This document shows positions 52,592 through 62,361 of a DNA stretch of 64,000 nucleotides, one piece after another. Both the position numbers and the translations under genes were made by a program. The notes under the pieces were generated by a model that made no database searches, had not been told where the DNA came from, and was given only the letters and a program-made list of their open reading frames with translations. How positions within the stretch are numbered: position 1 is the first letter of the stretch; the number at the start of each line of letters is the position of its first letter. Source of the stretch: Clostridium ganghwense (GTDB taxonomy: Bacteria > Bacillota > Clostridia > Clostridiales > Clostridiaceae); contig NZ_JAPQES010000001.1 of NCBI RefSeq assembly GCF_026735165.1, positions 186,001 to 250,000 of the forward strand, written 5' to 3'.

Positions 52592-55150
52592 TTATTTATA
52601 TGCTTTTATCATAAGTTCTTTTATTTCCTTTACAAGTGGAAGTCTTGGATTAGAAGTTGTACATTGATCTTCAAAAGCTTCATCTGCTAATCGTTCAGTT
52701 ATGCTATTAAAGTGTTCTTCTTCTATTCCACATTCAGCTAAAGTTAACGGCATATTGACTTTTTTCATTAAATCTCTAACTGCATTTGCTAAACTTTTAA
52801 CTCCTTCTTCTGGTGTTGAACATGGTAAATTAAGTTGTTTTGCAATTTGTTGATATTTCGTAGGTGCTATATAATATTCGTATTTAGGGAAAATAGTAAA
52901 TTTTGTTGGTTTTCCTCCATTATATTCAATAACATGTGGAAGCATAACAGCATTAGCTCTTCCATGGGATATATGAAATTCAGAACCCAGTTTATGCGCA
53001 ATACTATGATTAACCCCTAAAAAAGCATTAGTAAATGCCATACCTGCCATACATGATGCATTATGCATTTTTTCTCTTGCTTCTTTATCATGTCCTGCTC
53101 TATATGCAACAGGCAAATACTTAAATACCAGTTCGATAGCTTTCATAGCAAGTGCATCGGTATAATCAGAAGCCATAACGGAAACATAAGCTTCTATAGC
53201 ATGTGTTAATACATCAATTCCTGTATCAGCTGTAACTGATGGTGGTACTGTCATAACTAACTCTGGATCTATAATTGCAATATCTGGGGTCAATTCATAA
53301 TCAGCCAAAGGATATTTCATATTATTTATTTTATCAGTTATTACTGCGAAAGCTGTTACCTCTGAACCTGTACCTGAAGTAGTTGGTATTGCTACAAATC
53401 TAGCTCTTCTACCCATTTTAGGAAATTTAAATGTTCGCTTTCTAATATCCATAAATCTAAGCTTAAGTGCATTAAAATCTAAATTTGGATTTTCATAAAA
53501 CAACCACATTGCTTTTGCAGCATCCATTGGAGAACCACCTCCAAGTGCAATTATTACATCTGGTTCATATCCTCTCATTAATTCTGTTCCACGCATAACA
53601 GTTTCCAAAGATGGATCTGGTTCTACTTGTGTAAAAACATTAATATCAGCATTAGTCTTTTTTAAATGATACATAATCTTAGATACATATCCAAGTCTAT
53701 CCATAGCTTTATCAGTAACTATAAAAACTCTTTTTGCCTGCAATTTTGATAAATATTGTATTGAATCTGCTTCAAAATAAACTCTCTCTGGAATTCTAAA
53801 CCACTGCATATTAACTCTTCTCTTGACTACCTTTTTAACATTAATCAAATTTAATGCACTAACATTTTGCGTTGTTGAATTTTTCCCCATTGTTCCACAT
53901 CCCAATGTTAAGGAAGGCATATTGGTATTATATATGTCTCCAATTGCTCCTTGAGAAGATGGAGAGTTAGTTATTATTCTTCCCACTCTAACTCTTCTTG
54001 AAAATAATTCAATTACATGCTCATCTGTAGAATGTATTACAGCTGAATGACCTAATCCCCCAAATTCTATCATTTCTTCGCAACGTTTTATTCCTTCTTG
54101 ATAACCATCCACAATATACATTGATAATATAGGACTTAATTTTTCTCTTGATAGCGGATATTGTACGCCTACTCCCTTAAGGTCTGCAATTAAAATTTTA
54201 GTATCCTTTGGTACGTCTAATTCTACCATTTCAGCAATTTTAACTGCACTTTGACCTACTATTTCAGGACTCATAGCACATCTCTCTTCATCAATTGCCA
54301 ATTTTTCTAATTTTTTCATTTCTTCTTCACTTAAAAAGTAGCATCCATTTTCCTTTAATAAATTTATAACTTCCTCAGAAATTTCTCTATCTATAATAAC
54401 CCCTTGTTCAGAAGCACATATTGTTCCATTATCAAAGGTTTTACTCATTATAAGATCATTAACAGCCCTTTTAAGTTTAGCTGTTTTTTCAATATAACAT
54501 GGTACGTTACCAGCTCCAACTCCTAGTGCTGGTTTACCTGTAGAATACGCTGTCTTAACCATTCCTGGCCCACCAGTTGCAAGAATCATATCCACTCCTG
54601 GATGATACATCAATTCTTTTGATGCTTCTATAGAAGGTTCTTCAATCCATTGAATACAAGTGTCCGGTGCACCTGCTTTTATAGCAGCATCTCTAACTAT
54701 TCTTGCAGCTTCAACACTACACTTTTGTGATCTTGGGTGGAAACTAAATATGATAGGATTTCTAGTTTTCATTGAAATTAATGCTTTAAAAATAGTAGTT
54801 GATGTAGGATTTGTAGTAGGTGTAACTCCTGCTATAACACCTACAGGTTCAGCTACCTCCATATAATCCTCTTCTGGATTATCCATTATAACACCAACAG
54901 TTTTAAGCTTTTTTATACTGTGATATACATATTCTGAAGCAAAAATATTCTTAGTAATCTTATCTTCATATACTCCCATGTTTGTTTCTTCAACAGCCAT
55001 TTTTGCCAATTCCCTATGTTTTTCAAGTGCTGCCATAGCCATTTCCTTAATAATGTTATCTACTTTTTCTTGATCAAAATCAAGAAATTCTTCATGAGCT
55101 TTTCTAGCGTTTTTAACTAATAAATTAATTTCACTTTTAACTTTATCCAT
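52592..55150 (-). CDS. adhE: Bifunctional acetaldehyde-CoA/alcohol dehydrogenase
   Basis: This 852-residue fusion reduces acetyl-CoA to acetaldehyde and then ethanol, regenerating NAD in fermentation. The N-terminal aldehyde dehydrogenase half (1-~430) has the catalytic cysteine in [13 protein letters not shown] and the [10 protein letters not shown] loop. The C-terminal iron alcohol dehydrogenase half has [13 protein letters not shown] for NAD binding and iron ligands in [20 protein letters not shown]. Length is that of canonical AdhE (~860-890). It is monocistronic, with a terminator after it. No clear Rex operator was identified upstream. Confidence 0.96.
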   Translation of the reverse strand: MDKVKSEINLLVKNARKAHEEFLDFDQEKVDNIIKEMAMAALEKHRELAKMAVEETNMGVYEDKITKNIFASEYVYHSIKKLKTVGVIMDNPEEDYMEVAEPVGVIAGVTPTTNPTSTTIFKALISMKTRNPIIFSFHPRSQKCSVEAARIVRDAAIKAGAPDTCIQWIEEPSIEASKELMYHPGVDMILATGGPGMVKTAYSTGKPALGVGAGNVPCYIEKTAKLKRAVNDLIMSKTFDNGTICASEQGVIIDREISEEVINLLKENGCYFLSEEEMKKLEKLAIDEERCAMSPEIVGQSAVKIAEMVELDVPKDTKILIADLKGVGVQYPLSREKLSPILSMYIVDGYQEGIKRCEEMIEFGGLGHSAVIHSTDEHVIELFSRRVRVGRIITNSPSSQGAIGDIYNTNMPSLTLGCGTMGKNSTTQNVSALNLINVKKVVKRRVNMQWFRIPERVYFEADSIQYLSKLQAKRVFIVTDKAMDRLGYVSKIMYHLKKTNADINVFTQVEPDPSLETVMRGTELMRGYEPDVIIALGGGSPMDAAKAMWLFYENPNLDFNALKLRFMDIRKRTFKFPKMGRRARFVAIPTTSGTGSEVTAFAVITDKINNMKYPLADYELTPDIAIIDPELVMTVPPSVTADTGIDVLTHAIEAYVSVMASDYTDALAMKAIELVFKYLPVAYRAGHDKEAREKMHNASCMAGMAFTNAFLGVNHSIAHKLGSEFHISHGRANAVMLPHVIEYNGGKPTKFTIFPKYEYYIAPTKYQQIAKQLNLPCSTPEEGVKSLANAVRDLMKKVNMPLTLAECGIEEEHFNSITERLADEAFEDQCTTSNPRLPLVKEIKELMIKAYK

Positions 55151-55326
55151 TTTGTTCCTCCATGTCCATTGTATTTGCTAAAAAATCAATAATAAATTGA
55201 TTTAAAATTTCAGTAGTATTATGTGTATTTACAAAAAAAATAAAGCTATTCAATGTGAATAACTTAAAATTCAAAACTTATTTATGTAGTTTACTTTTAA
55301 TTACAATATTAGAAACAGATATTTTT

Positions 55327-55355
55327 TTGACATATTATTATTCATATGTTAAAAT
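55327..55355 (+). promoter_or_regulatory. Sigma-A promoter of the pantothenate locus
   Basis: TTGACA (55327-55332) and TAAAAT (55350-55355) are separated by exactly 17 bases. The predicted start near 55362 gives a ~150-base untranslated leader. Confidence 0.75.
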
Positions 55356-55361
55356 ACTTCA

Positions 55362-55491
55362 AAATGGGTAGTATCCTATGGAACTGCACCAATTTGTCAT
55401 ATTCAAATTAAATATTTATTCTGCTCATATCGTTAGAATGAGACAGCTATAGTGGGACAAGTATACCTACCTCATAGCTTGAGGTTTTTTT
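55362..55491 (+). promoter_or_regulatory. Candidate attenuator leader RNA upstream of panS-panC-panD
   Basis: The leader ends in a short terminator, CCTCATAGCTTGAGG (55470-55484), followed by seven T. Upstream AGCTAT (55445-55450) can pair with ATAGCT inside that hairpin and an ATGAG with its CTCAT, so an alternative antiterminator is possible. The early GGGTAGTATCC / GGAACTGCACC part is not explained. The known pan RNA motif found before pantothenate genes in Firmicutes is a candidate identity, but I could not confirm its consensus. Between this leader and the adhE gene (55151-55326) I see only AT-rich DNA. Confidence 0.5.
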
Positions 55492-55517
55492 GTATTGCAT
55501 CCATTTATTTTTAAAAA

Positions 55518-55904
55518 ATGGAGGTGATAATACTGAAAATAGAAAAATATTTTTCCACAAAAAATATAAGAATTACAGGAGATTATAGCAGAACCTACCA
55601 GTCTGCATTAAAACTTTCTAAATTTATATATTTAAAATCATATCAAAATTTAATACAAATCATTCAGGATAGCAATACACTATTTATTACAACTCCCTGT
55701 AATAGCATATATGATATCTGGCAGAGTATAACTAAGTATAATATAAAATGCAAAATAATTTGTCACAATAATGATAGATTATTTTCTAATTCATTTTCCA
55801 ATATAGACAATTCATGTTCCTCTCAATATCCTATCCATTTTATATTTTCATTTTCAAATAAGGCTAACATGTATAAAAATTTAATAAACGCTTATATATG
55901 GTAG
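55518..55904 (+). pseudogene. N-terminal remnant of a Rossmann/DUF2520-type dehydrogenase
   Basis: This frame of about 128 residues resembles the first half of the clostridial Rossmann-fold DUF2520 proteins often found with pantothenate genes. Typical positions are recognisable: GDYSRTYQSALKLSKF, TLFITTPCNSIYDIW, KIICHNNDRLFS and a YPIHFIFSFSN stretch followed by MYKNLINAYIW. Normal family members are about 270-290 residues and start with a glycine-rich nucleotide-binding loop (GxGxxG). Here that loop is absent and the protein stops halfway. The Shine-Dalgarno overlaps the first codon of the listed ATG, so the real start is unclear. It is probably a decayed gene whose translation may still help couple ribosomes to panS. 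The family assignment is from memory of the pattern, not from a search. Confidence 0.55.
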
Positions 55905-55926
55905 TCATAAAATGGAGGGCTTCACA

Positions 55927-56898
55927 ATGAGTTTATTAGGCATATTAAAAAAAATTAACAAATTTGCAGGTAAGTATTTTGCTATTTTAGTTATAGCAGT
56001 TTCAGCATGGTGTGTATATAAACCTTTAACCCTTAAAGCATTAGTTCCTCATATTTCATTAATGCTTGGTTTTATCATGTTTGGAATGGGAATGTCCTTA
56101 AAATCAGAAGACTTGCAACTTATTTTTAAAAGACCTAAAGAGATTTTAATAGGAGCAACTGTACAATTTACTGTTATGCCATTAATTGCATTTGTATTGT
56201 GCTATTTGTTTAAGCTACCATCAGACCTTGCAGTAGGCGTTATACTTGTAGGAACATGCCCTGGTGGAACATCTTCCAATGTAATGACTTACCTTGGTAA
56301 AGGTGATATAGCGCTATCAGTTTCTATGACTACAGTTACTACATTATTAGCTCCTATTGTAACACCTTTTTTAACACTTTTATTGGCTGGCAAATTTGTA
56401 CCTGTTTCAGCCTTTGCAATGTTTTTATCTATAGTAAAAATTATTCTTTTACCAATCTTTTTAAGTATTATAGTAAAGAAACTTTTGGGACATAAGGTTG
56501 ATAATTTTTGTGAAATCTTTCCGTTAGTATCAATTGTTTGTATTGTCTTGATATCAGGATGTATAGCTGGAGCTAATGCTTCAAAAATAACAACTTGTGC
56601 TCTATTAACGTTTTTAGTAATTGCAATCCATAACGCATTAGGATTAGTAGTAGGCTATTTTGCTGGAAAACTCTTTGGTTTTTCTGAGGAAAAGAGAAGA
56701 ACTCTTTCTTTTGAAATAGGTATTCAAAATTCAGGTCTTGGCGTTTCATTAGCAGCTGCTCATTTTAATCCTACTGCTGCGCTACCAGCTGCTATAACTA
56801 GTATATGGCAAATCATCACTGGTCCAATAATTGCAAGTTATTGGGCAAAAAAGACAGCAAATAACACACATGATAAAAAATTTAAAAATGTATCATAA
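55927..56898 (+). CDS. panS: Bile acid:sodium symporter (BASS) family transporter, PanS-like
   Basis: This ~323-residue membrane protein has nine or ten helices. The conserved GTCPGGTSSNVMTYLGKGD segment at about residue 110 and EIGIQNSGLGVSLA near residue 265 are the two discontinuous-helix motifs of the BASS fold. PanS of Salmonella imports ketopantoate or pantoate, and a gene directly before panC points to that substrate here. The ATG at 55927 has GGAGGG upstream; a longer frame is rejected. It forms an operon with panC (32 bases later) and panD. Confidence 0.85.
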   Translation: MSLLGILKKINKFAGKYFAILVIAVSAWCVYKPLTLKALVPHISLMLGFIMFGMGMSLKSEDLQLIFKRPKEILIGATVQFTVMPLIAFVLCYLFKLPSDLAVGVILVGTCPGGTSSNVMTYLGKGDIALSVSMTTVTTLLAPIVTPFLTLLLAGKFVPVSAFAMFLSIVKIILLPIFLSIIVKKLLGHKVDNFCEIFPLVSIVCIVLISGCIAGANASKITTCALLTFLVIAIHNALGLVVGYFAGKLFGFSEEKRRTLSFEIGIQNSGLGVSLAAAHFNPTAALPAAITSIWQIITGPIIASYWAKKTANNTHDKKFKNVS

Positions 56899-56930
56899 AA
56901 ATATTAGGTTAAAGAGGAGAATGTATTAAA

Positions 56931-57791
56931 ATGCATAAATTTAAAGTAATTCATACAATAAAAGAAGTTAGGCAATGTATAAAAGAATGGAGAAAGGAAG
57001 GCTTATCAATAGGACTTGTTACTACTATGGGATATCTTCATGAAGGACATAAAAGTCTCATTGATAGAGCCTCAGAAGAAAATGATAAAGTAGTAGTAAG
57101 TGTTTTTGTAAATCCTATTCAATTTGGAGCAAATGAGGATTTAAATACCTACCCAAGATATATAGAGAGAGATGCAAAAATTTGTGAAGAAGCCAGAGCT
57201 AATTTAGTATTTAACCCTGAGTCAAAGGAAATGTATTTTGAGGATGCAGCAACTTATGTAAATGTAGAAGGTCTTACAACTGGATTATGCGGCGCTAAAA
57301 GACCAGGTCATTTTAGAGGAGTATGTACTGTAGTTTCAAAACTATTTAATATTGTAACTCCTGATAAAGCTTATTTTGGTGAAAAAGATGCTCAACAGTT
57401 AGCTGTTATCAAAAGAATGGTTAAAGACTTAAATTTTAATATAGAAATTGTAGGATGCCCTATTGTACGAGAAAAAGATGGACTTGCCAAAAGCTCAAGA
57501 AATACTTATCTTTCAGTAAGAGAAAGAGAAGAAGCTTTGTGTTTAAACAAGAGTCTAAAAAAAGCAAAAGAAATACTAACAAAAGGTGAAACATATTCTG
57601 ATAAAATAAGAAAAACTATTGAAGAAGAAATAACTAAAGTACCATCTGCAAAAATAGATTACATTGAAATTGTGGATAGTTTATCACTAAGTCCAGTAGA
57701 AAAAATTGAAAAATCAGTACTTATAGCAATTGCAGTTTATATAGGCAAAACTCGTCTTATAGATAATTTTACATTTGAAAAGGAGAAATAA
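56931..57791 (+). CDS. panC: Pantothenate synthetase
   Basis: This 286-residue enzyme condenses pantoate with beta-alanine using ATP. The motifs are complete: [14 protein letters not shown] (HxGH nucleotide site), [29 protein letters not shown] and the KSSRNTYLS (KMSKS-like) loop. It belongs to the nucleotidyltransferase superfamily, with the usual length. It sits between the PanS-like importer and panD. An AGAGGAG ribosome site precedes the ATG. Confidence 0.97.
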   Translation: MHKFKVIHTIKEVRQCIKEWRKEGLSIGLVTTMGYLHEGHKSLIDRASEENDKVVVSVFVNPIQFGANEDLNTYPRYIERDAKICEEARANLVFNPESKEMYFEDAATYVNVEGLTTGLCGAKRPGHFRGVCTVVSKLFNIVTPDKAYFGEKDAQQLAVIKRMVKDLNFNIEIVGCPIVREKDGLAKSSRNTYLSVREREEALCLNKSLKKAKEILTKGETYSDKIRKTIEEEITKVPSAKIDYIEIVDSLSLSPVEKIEKSVLIAIAVYIGKTRLIDNFTFEKEK

Positions 57792-57793
57792 TA

Positions 57794-58183
57794 ATGAAAT
57801 TAAATATATTAAAATCAAAAATACATAGAGCCGTAGTAACACAAGCTGACTTGAATTATGTAGGAAGTATAACAATAGATAAAGATTTAATGGATGCTGC
57901 AAATATATTAGAATATGAAAAGGTTGATATAGTAGATATAGACAATGGTAACAGATTTCACACCTATGTAATAGCTGGAGAACGTGGAAGTAAAGTTATC
58001 TGTTTAAATGGAGCGGCAGCAAGATGTGTTCAACCTCAAGATAAGATTATAATTATGTGCTACTGCGAAATTGATGAAGAAGAATATAGAGAGCACAAAC
58101 CTAAAGTAGTTTTTATAAATGAAGATAATTCAATAGATAAAATAACAAACTATGAAAAACATGGTGAAATTCATTTAGGTTAA
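57794..58183 (+). CDS. panD: Aspartate 1-decarboxylase (pyruvoyl enzyme)
   Basis: This 129-residue proenzyme makes beta-alanine from aspartate. Self-cleavage occurs between G24 and S25 in NYVGSITID, creating the pyruvoyl group. The later [17 protein letters not shown] segment is characteristic. It starts two bases after the panC stop, so it is tightly coupled to it, and is followed by a strong terminator. Together panC and panD can make pantothenate if pantoate or ketopantoate is supplied. Confidence 0.96.
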   Translation: MKLNILKSKIHRAVVTQADLNYVGSITIDKDLMDAANILEYEKVDIVDIDNGNRFHTYVIAGERGSKVICLNGAAARCVQPQDKIIIMCYCEIDEEEYREHKPKVVFINEDNSIDKITNYEKHGEIHLG

Positions 58184-58199
58184 TAAAACTTTTTTCAGC

Positions 58200-58234
58200 A
58201 GTCCTCATGCTTTTATAATAAACGCATGAGGACT
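58200..58234 (+). terminator. Terminator of the panS-panC-panD operon
   Basis: An 11-base perfect stem (AGTCCTCATGC with GCATGAGGACT) is followed by TATTTTTTAC. Confidence 0.82.
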
Positions 58235-58414
58235 TATTTTTTACAAATATCTGACTTTATATTTAATCAAACATTATCTTTTTGTTTAAAAAAATATTTG
58301 ATTATGTTATTATATGCCTTGTCAAATGTTGGCTTATTTTATCTATTTTTATTATAATAAAATAAGTCGGTGTAGCGTAGACTGCACTAGATATTAAAAG
58401 GAGCGAGTAATAAA

Positions 58415-59365
58415 ATGAATACTGCTAAAAATATAAACAAGCCAAAAGCATTTCCTAAGAAAACAGTAATTTTATTTGTTTCATTTTTTCTTATCATATC
58501 TTTGATTATAGTATCTATTTCTATTTACGTCGGTTGGAATTTAACAAGACCCAAAAGAGATGCTATTAATGACTCCCCTAGTAACTACGGGCTAATTTAT
58601 GAAGATATTTCATTTCACAGTCTTTATGATAATATTTCATTAAAAGGTTGGTGGATTCCTTCTCAAAAGTCTAAAAACATAAACCAAACTAATGAAACTG
58701 TTATTTTTTCACATGGATATGGTGATAACAGAAGTTTACGTGATATTTCCGTATTAAATCTTGCCCAAAAATTAGTACAAGCTGGTTATAATGTTCTTGT
58801 TTTTGATTTTAGAGCTTCTGGAAAATCAGAGGGTTCAATTTCTTCTATAGGTCAATTTGAAAAATATGATGTTTTAAGTGCTATTAAGTTTGCAAAAAGC
58901 CAAAAACATTCTAACAATATACATTTAATTGGATGGTCTATGGGAGCTGTTTCATCCATATTAGCTGGTACAGAGTCAGAAGATGTAAAAACAATAATTG
59001 CTGATAGCCCATTTGCTAATTTAAGAAATTATCTTAAAGACAATTTACCACATTGGTCTCATCTTCCCTCTTTTCCGTTTACAAATATAATTTTATCTAC
59101 AATTCCAATTATGGAAGGAGTAGATGTAGATAGTGTACGTCCTATTGATGCTGTAGCTAATTTGAAAAATAAACGTCTGTTATTGATTCATAGTAAAAAT
59201 GATAAAGCAATTCCTTATCATAACAGTGAACTTATTTATAAAGCTGTTCCAAATAAAAAACTTGTTGATATTTGGATTACTAAAAAGGCAGGTCATATAA
59301 GGTCTTATCTCACTAATAAAAATGAATATGAAAAAAAAATACTATCATTTTTAAAAAACAACTAA
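58415..59365 (+). CDS. Membrane-anchored alpha/beta hydrolase
   Basis: This 316-residue protein has one N-terminal membrane helix (residues ~15-40) and an extracytoplasmic alpha/beta hydrolase domain. Visible elements are the oxyanion region FSHGYGDNR, the nucleophile elbow GWSMGAVSS, an aspartate near HSKNDKAIP, and a C-terminal histidine in KAGHIRSY. It resembles YqkD/Bem46-type esterases whose natural substrates are unknown. A hairpin made by CTTATTTTAT and ATAAAATAAG lies in the leader just before the gene (58333-58368). It is monocistronic. Confidence 0.88.
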   Translation: MNTAKNINKPKAFPKKTVILFVSFFLIISLIIVSISIYVGWNLTRPKRDAINDSPSNYGLIYEDISFHSLYDNISLKGWWIPSQKSKNINQTNETVIFSHGYGDNRSLRDISVLNLAQKLVQAGYNVLVFDFRASGKSEGSISSIGQFEKYDVLSAIKFAKSQKHSNNIHLIGWSMGAVSSILAGTESEDVKTIIADSPFANLRNYLKDNLPHWSHLPSFPFTNIILSTIPIMEGVDVDSVRPIDAVANLKNKRLLLIHSKNDKAIPYHNSELIYKAVPNKKLVDIWITKKAGHIRSYLTNKNEYEKKILSFLKNN

Positions 59366-59390
59366 ATATTTTTAACTTAGCTTATAATTT

Positions 59391-59428
59391 AAGCCAACAC
59401 AACTTATAATTCCTAGTTGTGTTGGCTT
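59391..59428. terminator. Bidirectional terminator between hydrolase and NifX-like genes
   Basis: A 14-base perfect stem (AAGCCAACACAACT with AGTTGTGTTGGCTT) is flanked by T and A tracts between convergent genes. Confidence 0.82.
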
Positions 59429-59465
59429 ATTTATTTTTAAAACAATTACAGTTTATATTCTTTTA

Positions 59466-59822
59466 TTAGTGATGATGCTCTCCATGATGACTACACATAG
59501 CTTCTTTATCCTTTAACTCCCCATTTAAGTACTGGTTAGCTGCATCTTTATAACTGCCACAAGCTCCTCTTATAACTGTAAACCCTTCTGATTCTAAAGC
59601 ATCATACATGCCCTCTCCCATTCCTCCAGCAAGAATTACAGATATATTTTCACTTGCCAAAAATTTTGCAAGTCCTTCATGATTATGTTCATGTACATTT
59701 CCAATTGCAATTTCTTCTTGTCTTGTAATCTCATTACCTTCAACAGATAAAACAGCAAAACTCTTACTTTTTCCGAAATGTTGATTTATATCATCTCCAT
59801 TTTTAGGTGCAGCAATTTTCAT
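59466..59822 (-). CDS. NifX/NifB-type dinitrogenase cofactor-binding domain protein
   Basis: This 118-residue single-domain protein of the dinitrogenase iron-molybdenum cofactor family begins MKIAAPKNGDDINQHFGKSK and contains GGMGEGMYDALESEGF and GACGSYKDAANQY. The C-terminus ends in a cysteine/histidine-rich tail CSHHGEHHH that could bind a metal. Family members carry metal clusters for nitrogenase, but stand-alone versions are widespread in anaerobes without known function. A nearby modABC operon suggests, weakly, a link with molybdenum. No nif genes are in the window. Confidence 0.85.
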   Translation of the reverse strand: MKIAAPKNGDDINQHFGKSKSFAVLSVEGNEITRQEEIAIGNVHEHNHEGLAKFLASENISVILAGGMGEGMYDALESEGFTVIRGACGSYKDAANQYLNGELKDKEAMCSHHGEHHH

Positions 59823-59934
59823 TTATATCACTCCCTTATTAAAAAATTATATATTCTTAATTTAATATGTGTACATTTAATCTTTTTTATTAGAAACAAT
59901 AAAAATATATAAAAACTGTTCAGGAGGATAAATC

Positions 59935-61026
59935 ATGAAAAAAAAGTTGTCATTATTCATAATTGTAATGTTTAGTTTATGTATAATAACTTCTCTAGAA
60001 ACTCATAAGCCAATATTAGATTTACAAACTAATAAAGTAGTATTAAGTTCAACGTCTCATAAAGTTATATTGGATACTGACTTCGCAATGCCTCCACAAG
60101 ATGATGCATTAGCTACAATATTGGCTTTAAATTCTCCCCAAATTAATCTTATAGGAATTACAACAGTAGCAGGAAATAATAGTGTAGAACAAGCTACCGC
60201 CGACTTACTTCGCATGTTAGAAATTGCTAATCGTGAAGATATTCCTGTTTTTGTTGGAGCTAACATGCCTTTAGTTCACGAAAAAACAGAATATGCACAG
60301 AGTGTTTGGGGTAAATGGTGGTCTGATGAAGCACCTTCAAAACCTCCAGGAGGCTTTGCTAAAAAGAAAGCTGAAAAGGAAAGTGCTGTTGATTTTATTG
60401 TTAAATCAGTAAGAGAAAATCCAGGAGAAATAACTATAATTGCCATTGGCCCACTCACAAATATTGCAAAAGCTATTCGCCAAGAACCTGGATTTGCTCA
60501 AAATGTTAAACAATTAGTTATCATGGGAGGTGCTATAGCACGACTACCAGACGGTGCTGGGAATGTAACTCCAAATGCAGAATTTAATTTTTGGGTTGAT
60601 CCTGAAGCTGCTAAAGTAGTGCTTCGTTCAGGTATTCCAATTACGTTGTCTCCTTTAAATGTATCCAGAAAGACTCATTTGACTAAAAACTGGTATGAAA
60701 AGCTGGTTACAGTTGATACTCCAATCACACGCCTAATTAAAGAAACTATGGGGCCTCAATATGCGAAAAATCCTGATCACGTATATTTAATGTATGATCA
60801 GGTTGCAGTTGCCAGTTTAATAAATCCAACCATTGTTAAAACAAAAGATCTTTATGTTGATGTAGATATTAATCATGGAATGAATTACGGTACATCTGTA
60901 GGTTGGAATCGTATATGGCCTGGAGCTGAAGGTGCACAGAAAGTGCTAGTTCAATATGACCTAGACTGGGAAAAATTTATAAATCTCTTTATAAAAGAAG
61001 TGATAAAACCCGTTCCTCAAAAATAA
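59935..61026 (+). CDS. Secreted inosine/uridine-preferring nucleoside hydrolase family protein
   Basis: This 363-residue protein has an N-terminal signal-like helix (KKKLSLFIIVMFSLCIITS) followed by a nucleoside hydrolase domain. The calcium-binding start is ILDTDFAMPPQDDALA, which is longer than the usual DTDPGxDD by a few residues. AIGPLTNIAKAI, NAEFNFWVDPEAAKVV and MYDQVAVASLI match the rest of the family. The enzyme would split nucleosides into ribose and base outside the membrane, releasing purine bases for the permeases at the other end of the window. The altered calcium loop leaves activity uncertain. Ribosome site: CAGGAGG. Confidence 0.88.
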   Translation: MKKKLSLFIIVMFSLCIITSLETHKPILDLQTNKVVLSSTSHKVILDTDFAMPPQDDALATILALNSPQINLIGITTVAGNNSVEQATADLLRMLEIANREDIPVFVGANMPLVHEKTEYAQSVWGKWWSDEAPSKPPGGFAKKKAEKESAVDFIVKSVRENPGEITIIAIGPLTNIAKAIRQEPGFAQNVKQLVIMGGAIARLPDGAGNVTPNAEFNFWVDPEAAKVVLRSGIPITLSPLNVSRKTHLTKNWYEKLVTVDTPITRLIKETMGPQYAKNPDHVYLMYDQVAVASLINPTIVKTKDLYVDVDINHGMNYGTSVGWNRIWPGAEGAQKVLVQYDLDWEKFINLFIKEVIKPVPQK

Positions 61027-61041
61027 ATTATAAGATTGCAA

Positions 61042-61080
61042 AAGAAGAGGACTCTCTATTAACTAAGAGTCTCTCTTCTT
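61042..61080 (+). terminator. Terminator of the nucleoside hydrolase gene
   Basis: AAGAAGAGGACTCT pairs with AGAGTCTCTCTTCTT with one bulge and is followed by TCTTTTTTT. Confidence 0.78.
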
Positions 61081-61191
61081 TCTTTTTTTCATCACCATAC
61101 GCTTATTTAAATCATATATATATATATGCATATTGTTTAACTCTAAACTAAAATATATTATTGTTTTTATTATAAAAGGGGTTGCTACTTT

Positions 61192-62082
61192 ATGTCTAAA
61201 TATAGAATCATAACATTTGATGGTGGTGGAGTACGTGGAATTATATGTTCTATACTTTTTAAAAGATTATATGAGCATTTTCCAAACTTAATTAACATAA
61301 CTGATCTTTTCTCTGGTACTTCTTCAGGAGCTTTAATGACTCTAGGGCTATCTTATGGTTTAACCCCAGAAAAAATAGTAAATCTGTATACTAAAAAAGC
61401 TGCTAAATTTATCTTCACTCCAAAATACCCTTATTTGTGTAGACCCAAGCATGATAACAAACATCTAATACAACTATTAAATTATATTTTTCCTAAATCT
61501 TTACGTCTAAAAGACTTAGAACATCATGTACTAATACCATCATTTAAAATAATTGCCTCTAACTCTGGTAATTATGAACCAGTCTTCTACAACAATTTTC
61601 CTAACTCTAATACCAAGTACGAAAAAGTTATTGATGTAGCACTTTATAGCAGCTCAGCCCCTATTTATTTTCCTTCATATAAAAACCATATTGATGGGGG
61701 TGTCATAGCTAATAATCCTAGTATAGCAGCAATTTCTATTGCTAAAAATCAAGATTTTGGCAATAAAAATTTAGATGAAATTTATTTATTATCTATTGGT
61801 ACAGGATTTTATCCTTTGAAAATTAATGTAGATACATCAAACTGGGGTACTCTTCAGTGGATAAATTGCCCTCATCTAATAGGTCTACTATTTGATTGTC
61901 AAACTCAAGCCAATATATACTATAGTTCTAACCTTCTTGGTAATCAATATTTCCGTATAAATCCTAAATTACCTTATCCAATTATACTGGATGATTATAA
62001 AGAAGTTCCTTACTTAAGATGCCTAGCAGAAAATTATAGTCTTGAATCCACTATAGAATGGCTTCAACAAAACTGGTTTTAA
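61192..62082 (+). CDS. Patatin-like phospholipase
   Basis: This 296-residue lipid acyl hydrolase has the patatin catalytic dyad: the oxyanion loop DGGGVRG at residues ~9-15, serine in FSGTSSGALM (GxSxG) and the aspartate in HIDGGVIANNPS. There is no signal peptide, so it is probably cytoplasmic. Similar proteins serve as effectors in CBASS immunity, but no nucleotidyltransferase or Cap gene accompanies this one. Function in lipid turnover is the default guess. Ribosome site: AAAGGGG. Confidence 0.9.
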   Translation: MSKYRIITFDGGGVRGIICSILFKRLYEHFPNLINITDLFSGTSSGALMTLGLSYGLTPEKIVNLYTKKAAKFIFTPKYPYLCRPKHDNKHLIQLLNYIFPKSLRLKDLEHHVLIPSFKIIASNSGNYEPVFYNNFPNSNTKYEKVIDVALYSSSAPIYFPSYKNHIDGGVIANNPSIAAISIAKNQDFGNKNLDEIYLLSIGTGFYPLKINVDTSNWGTLQWINCPHLIGLLFDCQTQANIYYSSNLLGNQYFRINPKLPYPIILDDYKEVPYLRCLAENYSLESTIEWLQQNWF

Positions 62083-62150
62083 AATATTACACCATCACTG
62101 TACCAAAGCTCTTGATAAATCACCAACAAATGTAAATAACCTAAATGTGA

Positions 62151-62178
62151 AGCCCTAAATCTTAAAAGACTTAGGGCT
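62151..62178 (+). terminator. Hairpin after the patatin gene
   Basis: An eight-base stem (AGCCCTAA with TTAGGGCT) lies about 70 bases past the stop codon. The T tract is weak, so termination may be partial. The rest of the gap to 62361 is AT-rich; no clear molybdate-regulator site was recognised. Confidence 0.55.
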
Positions 62179-62361
62179 CTATTACTGAAAAATTATACAA
62201 TTTTTCTAGATAAAATCATAATTTCAAGAAATTTTTAGAAAAACTTACAATATAGTTAAATATTATACATTTATTGACCAAAAGCTTATATATTATACTT
62301 GCACTAAATAATCATTACTCCTATATTAATAATATACAGTAAAAAATTGGGGGGATTAAAT

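Noticed and set aside
59466-59822. NifX-like protein as evidence of nitrogen fixation
   Set aside because: Stand-alone members of this family are common in non-diazotrophic anaerobes and no nif gene is nearby.
61192-62082. Patatin as a CBASS or other anti-phage effector
   Set aside because: No cyclic-nucleotide synthase, Cap2/Cap3 or HORMA gene lies next to it.
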